A model generated the notes under the pieces. That model searched no databases. It saw only the letters and a program-made list of their open reading frames with translations, and had not been told where the DNA came from. The translations under genes and the position numbers were made by a program. A stretch of 64,000 nucleotides of DNA from an uncultured Rhodospirillales bacterium. Lineage in GTDB: Bacteria > Pseudomonadota > Alphaproteobacteria > CAAGCB01 > CAG-977. The stretch spans positions 105,076 through 169,075 of the forward strand of contig CACYSU010000003.1 of NCBI GenBank assembly GCA_902777205.1. Direction: 5' to 3'. How positions within the stretch are numbered: the first letter of the stretch is position 1; the number at the start of each line of letters is the position of its first letter. Shown piece by piece: positions 17,904 through 25,907 of the stretch.

Positions 17904-19287
17904 GTTTAAAGACAACACGGCCGTTGTGACGGAAGACGGGGAAACGTTTTCCTACGCGCGGCTGAGCGAGGAAACGGAAGCGTTGGCGGCTGTCATACCC
18001 GCCCGCTGTCTGGTTTTCAATTTGTGTTCGAATACGATCGGTTCTCTGATCGGGTATGTGTCGTTTCTAAATCACGGCATTGTGCCGCTGATGCTGGACG
18101 AACACATTGACCGCGAACTGCTGGATAATTTCTTGACGCTTTACAAGCCGGATTATCTCTGGCTGCCGAGTGATAAGACGGCGGAATTCAAAGGCGAAGC
18201 CGTCTATGCTTCCAACGGCTACACGTTGCTGAAGCGGGCGGACGAACACGCTTATCCTTTGTACGGGGAACTGGCATTGTTGCTGACGACTTCGGGATCG
18301 ACCGGATCGCCGAAATTCGTGCGTCAGAGCTATAAGAACATTCAAGCGAACACCCGTTCGATCGTCGAATATCTGGAAATCGGCGAAACGGAACGCGCGA
18401 TCACGACTTTGCCGATGAACTACACCTACGGATTGTCGATCGTCAATACGCATCTGGCGGCGGGGGCGACGCTTCTGCTGACGCGCAAGACGTTGATGCA
18501 ACGCGAATTCTGGGACTTTTTCACACAGCAAAAGGCGACCTCTTTCGGCGGCGTCCCCTACACTTACGAGATGCTGGACAAGCTGATGTTCTTCCGCCGC
18601 AAGCTGCCCGATTTGCGCACGATGACGCAGGCGGGGGGCAAGATTCTGCCCGAACTGCACAAAAAGTTCGCCGAATACGCCGGACGCGAAGGCAAACGCT
18701 TTGTCGTGATGTACGGACAAGCGGAAGCGACGGCGCGCATGGCGTATCTGCCCGCGGCTAAGGCTTTGGAAAAATGCGGCGCGATGGGGATCGCCATCCC
18801 CGGCGGCAAGTTCGATCTGATCGATGCGGACGGCGGCAGGATCACAACGCCCGAAACGGTCGGGGAACTGGTCTATACGGGCGACAACGTAACGTTGGGC
18901 TATGCCGTTTGCGGTGAAGATCTGGCCAAAGGCGACGAACGCGGCGGCGTGTTGCAGACGGGCGATATGGCGAAGTTCGACGCGGACGGATATTTTTACA
19001 TCGTCGGGCGCAAAAAGCGGTTTTTGAAAATCTTCGGCAACCGCGTGAATCTGGACGAAACGGAACGTCTGATCAAAGCGCATTATCCCGATTTTGAATG
19101 CGCCTGCGCGGGCGTTGACGACGCGATGAAAATCTTTGTTACCGATGAAACGAAAATCAAGGAAGTGCAGGCTTTCGTCGCGGAAAAAACGCATCTGAAC
19201 TTTACGGCGTTCCACGTCAAATATTTGCCCGAAATCCCGAAGAACGACGCGGGCAAGACCCTTTATGCGGAGCTGAACGAACGATGA
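17887..19287 (+). CDS. Adenylate-forming acyl ligase (acyl-CoA/acyl-ACP synthetase family)
   Basis: The roughly 466-residue enzyme has the AMP-binding core motif TTSGSTGSPKF near residues 126-136, the VMYGQAEATARM turn and the hinge region GDMAKFDADGYFYIVGRKKRF. It activates a carboxylic acid as an adenylate and passes it to a thiol, here probably ACP 2. The C-terminal domain is short. An alternative ATG lies at 17854; I chose 17887 because it shortens the overlap with ACP 2 to 17 bp, but neither start has a clear ribosome-binding site. The 4-bp overlap with the next gene shows tight coupling. Confidence 0.87.
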   Translation: MWNLLEFKDNTAVVTEDGETFSYARLSEETEALAAVIPARCLVFNLCSNTIGSLIGYVSFLNHGIVPLMLDEHIDRELLDNFLTLYKPDYLWLPSDKTAEFKGEAVYASNGYTLLKRADEHAYPLYGELALLLTTSGSTGSPKFVRQSYKNIQANTRSIVEYLEIGETERAITTLPMNYTYGLSIVNTHLAAGATLLLTRKTLMQREFWDFFTQQKATSFGGVPYTYEMLDKLMFFRRKLPDLRTMTQAGGKILPELHKKFAEYAGREGKRFVVMYGQAEATARMAYLPAAKALEKCGAMGIAIPGGKFDLIDADGGRITTPETVGELVYTGDNVTLGYAVCGEDLAKGDERGGVLQTGDMAKFDADGYFYIVGRKKRFLKIFGNRVNLDETERLIKAHYPDFECACAGVDDAMKIFVTDETKIKEVQAFVAEKTHLNFTAFHVKYLPEIPKNDAGKTLYAELNER

Positions 19288-19874
19288 CGGAAACGGACAG
19301 ATACATTGTCGCGCCAACCGATGCCGCAAACGAAATCCGTATGCAGCGGAACGGCTTTTTCTTTGCCGACCGCACGGTGAAAACGACGATCGGGCTGTCC
19401 AAAATCGCGGTCGATTTGGACAGGTTCATCCGTTTGCCGATCATCGAAACGACGGATTTTAAAGACGATGTTTTGCGCATTGCCGTCGCTTCATTCGCCT
19501 ATGACCGGCGTTTCCACGTTCTGCCGGATTGTTCGACCGATGTTTCAAGCGTCGTTTTGAAAAAATGGGTTGAAGAGTTGGATACGTTTTTTGTCGCTTT
19601 GTTCAAGGAACGGCCTGTCGGTTTTCTGGCGTTGAAAGAAACGGCGCCGGACACGGTTTTCGTGCATCTGGCGGCGGTCGAGGAAAAATACAGAATGACG
19701 GGCGCGGCGATGGCTTTGTATGCGAACGCCTGCAAAATCGCCAAAGAGCGCGGTTATAAAAAACTGGAGGGGCGCGTCAGTACGCAAAACACGGCTGTAA
19801 TGAACGTCTATACCGCTTTCGGCGCGACCTTTTCCGAACCGCAGGACATTTTTATCAAAGAGGGGGAGGCATGA
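19284..19874 (+). CDS. GNAT-family acyltransferase
   Basis: The 196-residue protein has a GNAT core in its second half (VFVHLAAVEEKYRMTGAAMALYANA, then GYKKLEGRVSTQNTAVMNVYTAFGA), which is the acyl-CoA binding region and terminal strands of the fold. The first 90 residues are less typical. It lies between the ligase and LuxE genes, with 4-bp overlaps on both sides. It is a candidate for attaching the acyl chain to the amino sugar; the assignment is by context only. Confidence 0.75.
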   Translation: MTETDRYIVAPTDAANEIRMQRNGFFFADRTVKTTIGLSKIAVDLDRFIRLPIIETTDFKDDVLRIAVASFAYDRRFHVLPDCSTDVSSVVLKKWVEELDTFFVALFKERPVGFLALKETAPDTVFVHLAAVEEKYRMTGAAMALYANACKIAKERGYKKLEGRVSTQNTAVMNVYTAFGATFSEPQDIFIKEGEA

Positions 19875-20947
19875 CGCTTGAGGACTTGTTTCAAATCGCG
19901 CCATATTCTTTGAACAAAGCCGAAAAGGATGCGGCTTTAAAGGATATTTTAAACGACCTGACACGCCGTCATTATGCGGCTTGCCCCGAATACGCGCGGA
20001 TACTGGACGCGCTGAAGTTTGACACGGCGCAAAATCACGATTGTGCGGACTTGCCGTTTTTGCCCGTCCGGCTGTTCAAACAGTTCGAATTGCGCTCCGT
20101 CCCGAAAGAGGAAATCACGAAAACGCTGACATCATCGGGAACGTCGGGGCAGGCGGTGTCCAAAATCTTTTTGAATGCGGACAATGTGCGTTCCCAAACC
20201 AAAACGCTGAACGAGATTATTTCTTCTTTCATCGGCAAACAGCGTCTGCCGCTGTTGTTGCTGGATACGGAAATGATTAAAAAAGACCGTTCGATGTATT
20301 CGGCGCGCGGCGCGGGCATCATCGGATTTTCAATTTTCGGGCGCAACAGCACTTACGCGCTGGACGCCGAGATGAACATTGATGTCGACAAAGTCGCCGC
20401 TTTCTTCGATGAACACAAAAACGAACCGATTTTGATGTTCGGCTACACCTATATGATCTGGCAGTTCGTCGTGCGCGCTTTGGAGGAAAAGAACATTTCC
20501 TTTAACGCTCAAAACGCCGTGTTGTTCCATATCGGCGGGTGGAAAAAGCTGAAAGATCAGGCGGTCGACGCGTTGGAATTCAACCGCCGCGTCCAAGGAC
20601 GTCTGGGCAACGTCAAAGTGTATAACTATTACGGTATGGCGGAACAGTTGGGATCGGTCTTTGTCGAATGTGAACACGGGCATATGCATTGCTCGAACTA
20701 TTCCGACGTGATCATTCGCCGCTCGAAAGACTTTTCCGAAGCGGAAATCGGCGAAAAGGGATTGATGGAATTGTTGTCCGTTTTGCCGGTCAGTTACCCC
20801 GGACACGTTCTGTTGACCGAGGACGAAGGGGAAATTCTGGGCGTGGACGATTGTCCGTGCGGCAGAAAAGGCAAGTATTTTAAAATCCACGGGCGCATCA
20901 AGAGCGCTGAATTGAGAGGGTGCAGTGATACCTTTGAACGGCGTTGA
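19871..20947 (+). CDS. LuxE-like acyl-protein synthetase
   Basis: LuxE-family enzymes adenylate a carboxylic acid and pass the acyl group to a LuxC-type reductase. The 358-residue protein has the LTSSGTSGQ loop at 86-94, an HIGGWKKLKDQAVD segment and the YNYYGMAEQLGSVFVECE adenylation motif, in the family order. Its end overlaps the LuxC-like gene by 23 bp, consistent with the two-subunit fatty-acid reductase. No luxA or luxB gene occurs, so the purpose is aldehyde or alcohol formation, not light. Confidence 0.87.
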   Translation: MTLEDLFQIAPYSLNKAEKDAALKDILNDLTRRHYAACPEYARILDALKFDTAQNHDCADLPFLPVRLFKQFELRSVPKEEITKTLTSSGTSGQAVSKIFLNADNVRSQTKTLNEIISSFIGKQRLPLLLLDTEMIKKDRSMYSARGAGIIGFSIFGRNSTYALDAEMNIDVDKVAAFFDEHKNEPILMFGYTYMIWQFVVRALEEKNISFNAQNAVLFHIGGWKKLKDQAVDALEFNRRVQGRLGNVKVYNYYGMAEQLGSVFVECEHGHMHCSNYSDVIIRRSKDFSEAEIGEKGLMELLSVLPVSYPGHVLLTEDEGEILGVDDCPCGRKGKYFKIHGRIKSAELRGCSDTFERR

Positions 20948-22106
20948 GTATGTGATCGGAACGGCGGATGTCGTCAATACGCCGATACGGGTGTATGACG
21001 ATACGGCGTGCGCTTTTATCGCGGAGCTGTCGGCGGAAATTCTGAAATCCCCGTTGGCAAGGGCTTATCCGGATTTGTCGGCTTTGGCGTTTTGGGGACG
21101 CAAGGCGAACCTGCAAAAGCTGAAAGAAGCGTTCGGCGATACGGCGGGACGCCTGGGGCGCGGATTGTGCTTTCATATCGCGCCGTCCAACATTCCGGTG
21201 AATTTCGCGTTCACTTATCTGTTCGGACTGCTGGCGGGAAACGCGAATATCGTCCGCCTGCCGTCGAAGACTTTCCCGCAGATCGACGCTTTGTGCGCTT
21301 TGATGAAAAAAACGCTGTCCGGATATCCCGAAATCGAAAAAAGGACGGCGTTCGTCCGCTATCCGCGCAGCGATGAAATCACCGCTGAATTTTGCAAACA
21401 CGCCGACGCCCGTATGATTTGGGGCGGTGATAAGACGATCGCCGCCGTCAAAGCCTGTCCGGCGTCCCCGCGCTGTGTCGATATCGCTTTTGCCGACAGA
21501 TATTCTCTGGCGATCATTGACGGCAAAGCGGTTTTGAACGCCGATGAAGCGCAGGTGAAACGGTTGGCGGAGAACTTCTATAACGACACGTGGCTGATGG
21601 ATCAAAATGCGTGTTCTTCGCCGCAGATGATTCTGTGGCAAAATGACAGCAAAGCGGCGCGGGAAAAATTCTGGAACGCCGCTTTGGCGGTTGCGCGGGA
21701 AAAATACGCACTGCAAGATGCGGTCGCCGTTGACAAATACACGCTGTTCTGCACCGAAGTCGTCAGCAACGACAACGCGGAAAGCTTCACCCGCAACGGC
21801 AACCTGCTGTATCGGGAGGAGGTCAAAGCCCTGACGCCCGACATCATCAACCACCGCGGCAAAGGCGGATACTTCTTTGAACACGCTTTGACGGATTTAA
21901 GCGAACTTTGCGCCGTGATTACGGAAAAATTCCAGACAATCACTTACTTTGGTATTGACGCCGTCAAACTGCGCGAAGAACTGATTGCGGCGAACGTCCG
22001 CGGCATCGACCGCATCGTCCCCGCCGGTAAAGCGATGGATATCGACGTTATCTGGGACGGACACGATTTGGTCAGGGAATTGTCAAGGATTGTGAGTGTC
22101 GCATGA
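20925..22106 (+). CDS. LuxC-like acyl-CoA/acyl-enzyme reductase
   Basis: The 393-residue protein matches the LuxC family of NADPH-dependent acyl reductases, distant relatives of aldehyde dehydrogenases. It has HIAPSNIPVNFAFTYLFGLLAG near 84-105, the cofactor-side WGGDKTI and the catalytic cysteine Cys230 in DQNACSSPQ. It uses a GTG start with GAGAGGG 5 bases upstream, inside the LuxE gene. With LuxE it should reduce an activated acid to an aldehyde. The partner and chain length are unknown. Confidence 0.88.
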   Translation: MIPLNGVEYVIGTADVVNTPIRVYDDTACAFIAELSAEILKSPLARAYPDLSALAFWGRKANLQKLKEAFGDTAGRLGRGLCFHIAPSNIPVNFAFTYLFGLLAGNANIVRLPSKTFPQIDALCALMKKTLSGYPEIEKRTAFVRYPRSDEITAEFCKHADARMIWGGDKTIAAVKACPASPRCVDIAFADRYSLAIIDGKAVLNADEAQVKRLAENFYNDTWLMDQNACSSPQMILWQNDSKAAREKFWNAALAVAREKYALQDAVAVDKYTLFCTEVVSNDNAESFTRNGNLLYREEVKALTPDIINHRGKGGYFFEHALTDLSELCAVITEKFQTITYFGIDAVKLREELIAANVRGIDRIVPAGKAMDIDVIWDGHDLVRELSRIVSVA

Positions 22107-22114
22107 GGAATTTT

Positions 22115-23227
22115 ATGGCAAACGACCAAGATAACCACTTATATAATATAGACTTGTTAAGATTTCTGTTTTCATTGGTGATTATCAATCATCACCTTTT
22201 TGTAAAGCCATTTCTGTTTGTCACAATGAAAGGACAGATTCCTTTGTTGAACAGTATTTGGGCAAAATCTTTAAAAGGTTATCTCGGTGTGGAATTCTTT
22301 TTTATTCTGGCCGGAGTATGGCTGGGAAAAACGATTGAAAGCAATAATCTTGACATAAAAACTTTTGTTCAACGGAAAATCATACGTCTATGGCCTGTAT
22401 TGGCATTTTCGATTTTATGTTTTTGGATAGTGTCTTTATTCGGATTAACAAAATTCCAAAAATACAGTGACGTATTAAACCTGCTTTTTTTGCAAAGCAA
22501 CGGTTTGACATTGAGCTTCGGGGATAATGAAACCGCCTGGTTTGTCTCCTGTCTTTTCTGGGTCAGCATTTTTTATTTTTCTTTGTATAAAACGATTCAA
22601 AGTAAATCGTTTTATTTTATTGTTTCTATGATTGTTTATTTTTGTTTTGTTTTAATGATAAACAATAAATCCGGTTCTTTTAACTGCCATCTGAAACCTG
22701 TGATCTTCTCTCTTTTTAATTTCGGAATGATACGTGCCGCCGCGGAAATCGGGTTGGGCATAGGTCTGTGGAAAATATTTTCAGCCTTATCGGAAAAAAA
22801 TTCTGAGCCGTCATTAACGTCGAAAATATTGTACGGAAGCGCTGAGCTGTTTTTACTTATTGTTATATTTAATAATTTGGCTTTCCGACATTTTAAATTC
22901 GCAAACGATTTGTTTTTAACGTTAGCCATTGCCGGTCTGATTCTGTTGTTTATGTTGAAACGCGGCGGATTATCATTGGCGTTAAATCAGAAATTCTTTG
23001 GAAAGCTTGGAGCTGTTTCATATTCAATATATATGATGCAGGAAGTTTTCTTTGTCTTTTTAGCAAAAGGACTTTCCGTTTATTACAACAAATTATTAAC
23101 CGCTCCGGACAGCGTTATTTTGACTGTTTATATCGGATGTTTGATTGCGCCTGTCTGTTTAGGGACGATTACCTATGCTCTCGTGGAAAAACAAAGTGTT
23201 ATCAGGATGTTGAGGAGGAACAAATGA
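22115..23227 (+). CDS. Acyltransferase 3 family membrane protein (OafA/YrhL type)
   Basis: The 370-residue protein has the acyltransferase-3 opening (NIDLLRFLFSLVIINHHL, with the conserved His region) and about ten hydrophobic segments. Such proteins O-acylate lipid-linked sugars on the periplasmic side. An ATG at 22103 overlaps the LuxC stop; 22115 has AGGA at 5 bases and is preferred. The gene is clearly more AT-rich than the central part of the operon, as is everything from here to 25521. It overlaps the next gene by 4 bp. Confidence 0.85.
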   Translation: MANDQDNHLYNIDLLRFLFSLVIINHHLFVKPFLFVTMKGQIPLLNSIWAKSLKGYLGVEFFFILAGVWLGKTIESNNLDIKTFVQRKIIRLWPVLAFSILCFWIVSLFGLTKFQKYSDVLNLLFLQSNGLTLSFGDNETAWFVSCLFWVSIFYFSLYKTIQSKSFYFIVSMIVYFCFVLMINNKSGSFNCHLKPVIFSLFNFGMIRAAAEIGLGIGLWKIFSALSEKNSEPSLTSKILYGSAELFLLIVIFNNLAFRHFKFANDLFLTLAIAGLILLFMLKRGGLSLALNQKFFGKLGAVSYSIYMMQEVFFVFLAKGLSVYYNKLLTAPDSVILTVYIGCLIAPVCLGTITYALVEKQSVIRMLRRNK

Positions 23228-23916
23228 ACAAAAAACAAATACTCAAAAAGCCGGTGAAAAAAGTCTATTTTATGTTTCCCTGCTATGCTATTGGTGGGGG
23301 AGAATTACTAATTATCCGTATTATAGAGCATCTTCTTAAATACACGGACATTAAAGTCGGGATTATTGATTTTTCCGATGGAACACTGTATCGGACGTGT
23401 AAAAAGTTCTTTCCGGAAAATGATATCGAATATATCGAGTATCGTCAGTCTTCTTGGAACCTGGAGGACGATGCCGTCATTTTTACATCGGCGGATCATT
23501 TAGGATGCATCAAACCGCATACGGGGGAAAATGTGCGTATCAGCATTATCCTGTGGGAAAACGGTATTGCCTGGAAAACGTTGTTTGAAAAACGCAAAAT
23601 CCCCGCTGTTTCCAAACTGATAAATCAAAACGATGCAATGTGTTTTATGGATTACGGATGTTATACATCCGGTTGCCGACAGCTGAATCAAGTTTTCGAA
23701 AAAAACTATTTACCGATTTTTTTCCAGAAGCCGGTTTATCAGCATTTCGATAAAAAGACTCCGGATAATGAAATTAATATGATCTGGCTTGGCAGGCTTT
23801 CAGAAGCAAAAGAGCAATCTATTTATAATATAGTTGAAAACTTCTACAACTATAAGACGCAAAAAAAAGAAAGTATTTCACATTATCGGAAACGGAACGC
23901 AGGAACATATAATTAA
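23224..23916 (+). CDS. Glycosyltransferase, 5' part of a gene split by a frameshift
   Basis: This 230-codon frame starts at an ATG with AGGAGG upstream and reads as a GT-B type glycosyltransferase N-terminal half (VYFMFPCYAIGGGELLIIRIIEHL, later MIWLGRLSEAKEQ). It loses homology after KTQ at an A8 run (23861-23868) and ends 48 bp later. The other half continues in the next frame from the same tract. Removing one A would join the two into about 480 codons. Whether this is a phase-variable switch, transcriptional slippage or an assembly error cannot be decided here. Confidence 0.75.
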   Translation: MNKKQILKKPVKKVYFMFPCYAIGGGELLIIRIIEHLLKYTDIKVGIIDFSDGTLYRTCKKFFPENDIEYIEYRQSSWNLEDDAVIFTSADHLGCIKPHTGENVRISIILWENGIAWKTLFEKRKIPAVSKLINQNDAMCFMDYGCYTSGCRQLNQVFEKNYLPIFFQKPVYQHFDKKTPDNEINMIWLGRLSEAKEQSIYNIVENFYNYKTQKKESISHYRKRNAGTYN

Positions 23917-24670
23917 AAAAAATCTGAAAAAATATGAAGATAAAATAAAATTTATTTTCACTGGCGTTATTACCGGTGATGCATTGTTTCAATATATACG
24001 GGAAAATGCTGATATTGGTGTCGCAATGGGAACATCGGCGTTGACGTTTGCGGCTTTAAAAATTCCGGTATTAATGGCACACGAACACCCCACGCCTTTC
24101 TTTTCCAATGAATTCGGATGGTTGTTTGATATGTATGATTATTGCACCGGATCGCCTGTCATAAAAGACGAATTTACATTGCCGATGTTTCAGAATCTTT
24201 CAAGTTTTGACCAACTGCTTGACGACATTACTTTAAACGGGAAAAAAGAGCCAATAGGCAAAAAATGTTTTCAATACTATGCAGACAAGCACAATGATTT
24301 GAAAAAAACGGCGCAAGCTTTCATAGATTGCGTCGGCAAAACGACATTGACCTATGAAATGTTGAAAAAAACATTAAAGTTCATGCCGTACGACGGAAGA
24401 GACGGATTAGAGATCTATAGATACAATATTATGGGGCTTCCCTTTTTAAAGGTATTCTATCATGGATATACAAGACAATACTATATTTTCGGATTAAAGG
24501 TCTTTAAAAGAATATCGACGCCGCAATGTTTTAAATTTTATCTTTTTTTCATCAAGGTTTTTCAGATCAAACGATGGGGACGTTACTCTTTTCCGTCGAC
24601 CACATCAGAGACCATTCGTGAAGAATGTAAAGACAAATACGCCATAAACGATCTTTATTATAACGAATAA
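23834..24670 (+). CDS. Glycosyltransferase, 3' part of the split gene
   Basis: After the A8 tract this frame continues the protein without a gap: VFHIIGNGTQEHIIKKNL, then a donor-site-like GVITGDALFQYIRENADIGVAMGTSALTFAALKIPVLMA, as expected for the second domain of a GT-B enzyme. Its last 80 residues hold the module IMGLPFLKV followed by QYYIFGLKVF, which also ends the GT2 protein at 3135. The start given is only the frame start; the true product begins at 23224 if the frameshift is bridged. Confidence 0.72.
   Translation: MKTSTTIRRKKKKVFHIIGNGTQEHIIKKNLKKYEDKIKFIFTGVITGDALFQYIRENADIGVAMGTSALTFAALKIPVLMAHEHPTPFFSNEFGWLFDMYDYCTGSPVIKDEFTLPMFQNLSSFDQLLDDITLNGKKEPIGKKCFQYYADKHNDLKKTAQAFIDCVGKTTLTYEMLKKTLKFMPYDGRDGLEIYRYNIMGLPFLKVFYHGYTRQYYIFGLKVFKRISTPQCFKFYLFFIKVFQIKRWGRYSFPSTTSETIREECKDKYAINDLYYNE
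23861..23868 (+). repeat. A8 homopolymer tract at a frameshift site
   Basis: Eight A residues follow a C at 23860. With seven A residues the upstream and downstream glycosyltransferase frames fuse; with eight they are out of phase. Tracts of this type vary by slipped-strand mispairing in surface-glycan genes of other bacteria and can also be read through by polymerase slippage. Confidence 0.8.
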
Positions 24671-24681
24671 GGTAAAAAGTA

Positions 24682-25521
24682 ATGAAAACAAAATATGCAG
24701 TTTCTCTGGGCCTTGATTGTGCTATGGCCGGTTTGCTGAAAGATGCCGGCGTGAGAGCTTTTTCCTCTCCATTCGACTGGCTTGACAGTTCAGATGCGAA
24801 AACCAGAGTTTCTCTGATTGAAAGTGAATTCAAAGACTTTCTCAATATAGAGGATTTGGAACAAATCTTTATTGAAAATGATCCTCAGAGGGGGGGGATG
24901 GACAGGTATAGAAATAATCGTACAAAACTCTGTTTCCATCATGATTTCAGAAGTGATTTGCCTTTTGAAGAGGCCTATAAAAAAGTGGCTGAAAAATATA
25001 ACCGTAGAATTAAAAATTTTTTAAATGTCTATCGCCAGGATTATAAAGTTACTTTATTTGTTCTGGATCGGTTTTCACAAATGGATGACCAAAGCATTAA
25101 AGATGTTTTTGACACGATTAAACAGTATGTTGTTGTAATATCAAATTGTGATACTGTTGACAAAGATTCATATGTTCAAACAAAAATCACAGACCACATA
25201 TTTCATTATAAGGTGAACAACACTCCGACGGATGTAACGGAAGCTTTTCAAAAATTCAAAGGAAATATCCCCATTATAAAACAAATAATTTTACAGCACA
25301 CTAAGAAGAGTAATTTTTTTGATAAAAAAACATATAAATGTTATAAATGGTTAAGGAAAAAACTGTCCGTATGTGTAGCTAAAAATGAAATGTCATTTTC
25401 AGACAAACTTTTATTTCGTATTTTTTGCTGTTTTCGAAAAAAAATTCTATTCACGCCTCTTGTTAAAGACAGAAAAGAGGATTTTTCATTATATGAATCT
25501 TTGATAAAGTTATGCAAATAA
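24682..25521 (+). CDS. DUF1796 putative papain-like cysteine peptidase
   Basis: The 279-residue protein opens with the DUF1796 signature (VSLGLDCAMAGLLKDAGVR, then SSPFDWLD), in which the Cys of GLDCAMA is the proposed nucleophile; a HHDF element follows near residue 77. Family members are often linked to glycan or capsule clusters, and their role is not established. It is the last gene of the plus-strand operon, ends directly in the terminator stem, and has low GC content like the three genes before it. Confidence 0.78.
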   Translation: MKTKYAVSLGLDCAMAGLLKDAGVRAFSSPFDWLDSSDAKTRVSLIESEFKDFLNIEDLEQIFIENDPQRGGMDRYRNNRTKLCFHHDFRSDLPFEEAYKKVAEKYNRRIKNFLNVYRQDYKVTLFVLDRFSQMDDQSIKDVFDTIKQYVVVISNCDTVDKDSYVQTKITDHIFHYKVNNTPTDVTEAFQKFKGNIPIIKQIILQHTKKSNFFDKKTYKCYKWLRKKLSVCVAKNEMSFSDKLLFRIFCCFRKKILFTPLVKDRKEDFSLYESLIKLCK

Positions 25522-25560
25522 GGGTGCGTTACCGTATCAAGCGGTAACACACCCTTTTCT
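25520..25560 (+). terminator. Strong intrinsic terminator closing the glycan operon
   Basis: A 14-pair hairpin with one mismatch: AAGGGTG and GTTACCG on the left pair with CGGTAAC and CACCCTT on the right across a 7-base loop, followed by TTTTCTTT. It starts within the stop codon at 25519-25521 and sits between two convergent genes, so it may serve both. Confidence 0.92.
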
Positions 25561-25890
25561 TTACGGTTCTTCGGGAAATTCGCAATGTTCCGGAAATCCG
25601 GATTGAAGAGGAATATCCCGCAGAAACTGGCGGTAAGTTGCGTATTTTTCTTTCATTTCCGTTGTTACGGGATAATCGGGCAGCATATATTTGTCTGTTT
25701 CTTTCAACAGGAGATTCCGCCGTTGTCTTATGTCGACGGCCAGTTCTTCGGCACTTTTTCCAGGGAAATCGGCAAACTGAAGATTTCCCTGTTCATCGAT
25801 CGCCAGCGTTTTTCCTTTTTCATTCGCTTCGACGGCTTTTTTTGCATACAACTCAGGATTTTCAAGAGAAAATTGATACAAAGTCTTCAT
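25561..25890 (-). CDS. Phage tail assembly chaperone-like protein
   Basis: The 109-residue protein has the C-terminal pattern of Phage_tail_APC/tail-fibre assembly proteins: a region like RRNLLLKETDKYMLPDYPVT followed by YRQFLRDIPLQSGFP. Such proteins help fold or attach tail fibres. It lies 17 bp downstream of the tail-fibre gene on the same strand, the usual order in prophages. No other phage structural genes are near, so this may be a tail-fibre cassette without a full prophage. Confidence 0.8.
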   Translation of the reverse strand: MKTLYQFSLENPELYAKKAVEANEKGKTLAIDEQGNLQFADFPGKSAEELAVDIRQRRNLLLKETDKYMLPDYPVTTEMKEKYATYRQFLRDIPLQSGFPEHCEFPEEP

Positions 25891-25907
25891 GTCTTTTTCC
25901 TTTCTGA

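Noticed and set aside
19871..22106. Bioluminescence (lux) operon
   Set aside because: LuxE and LuxC are present but no luciferase genes (luxA, luxB) occur. The context is glycan synthesis.
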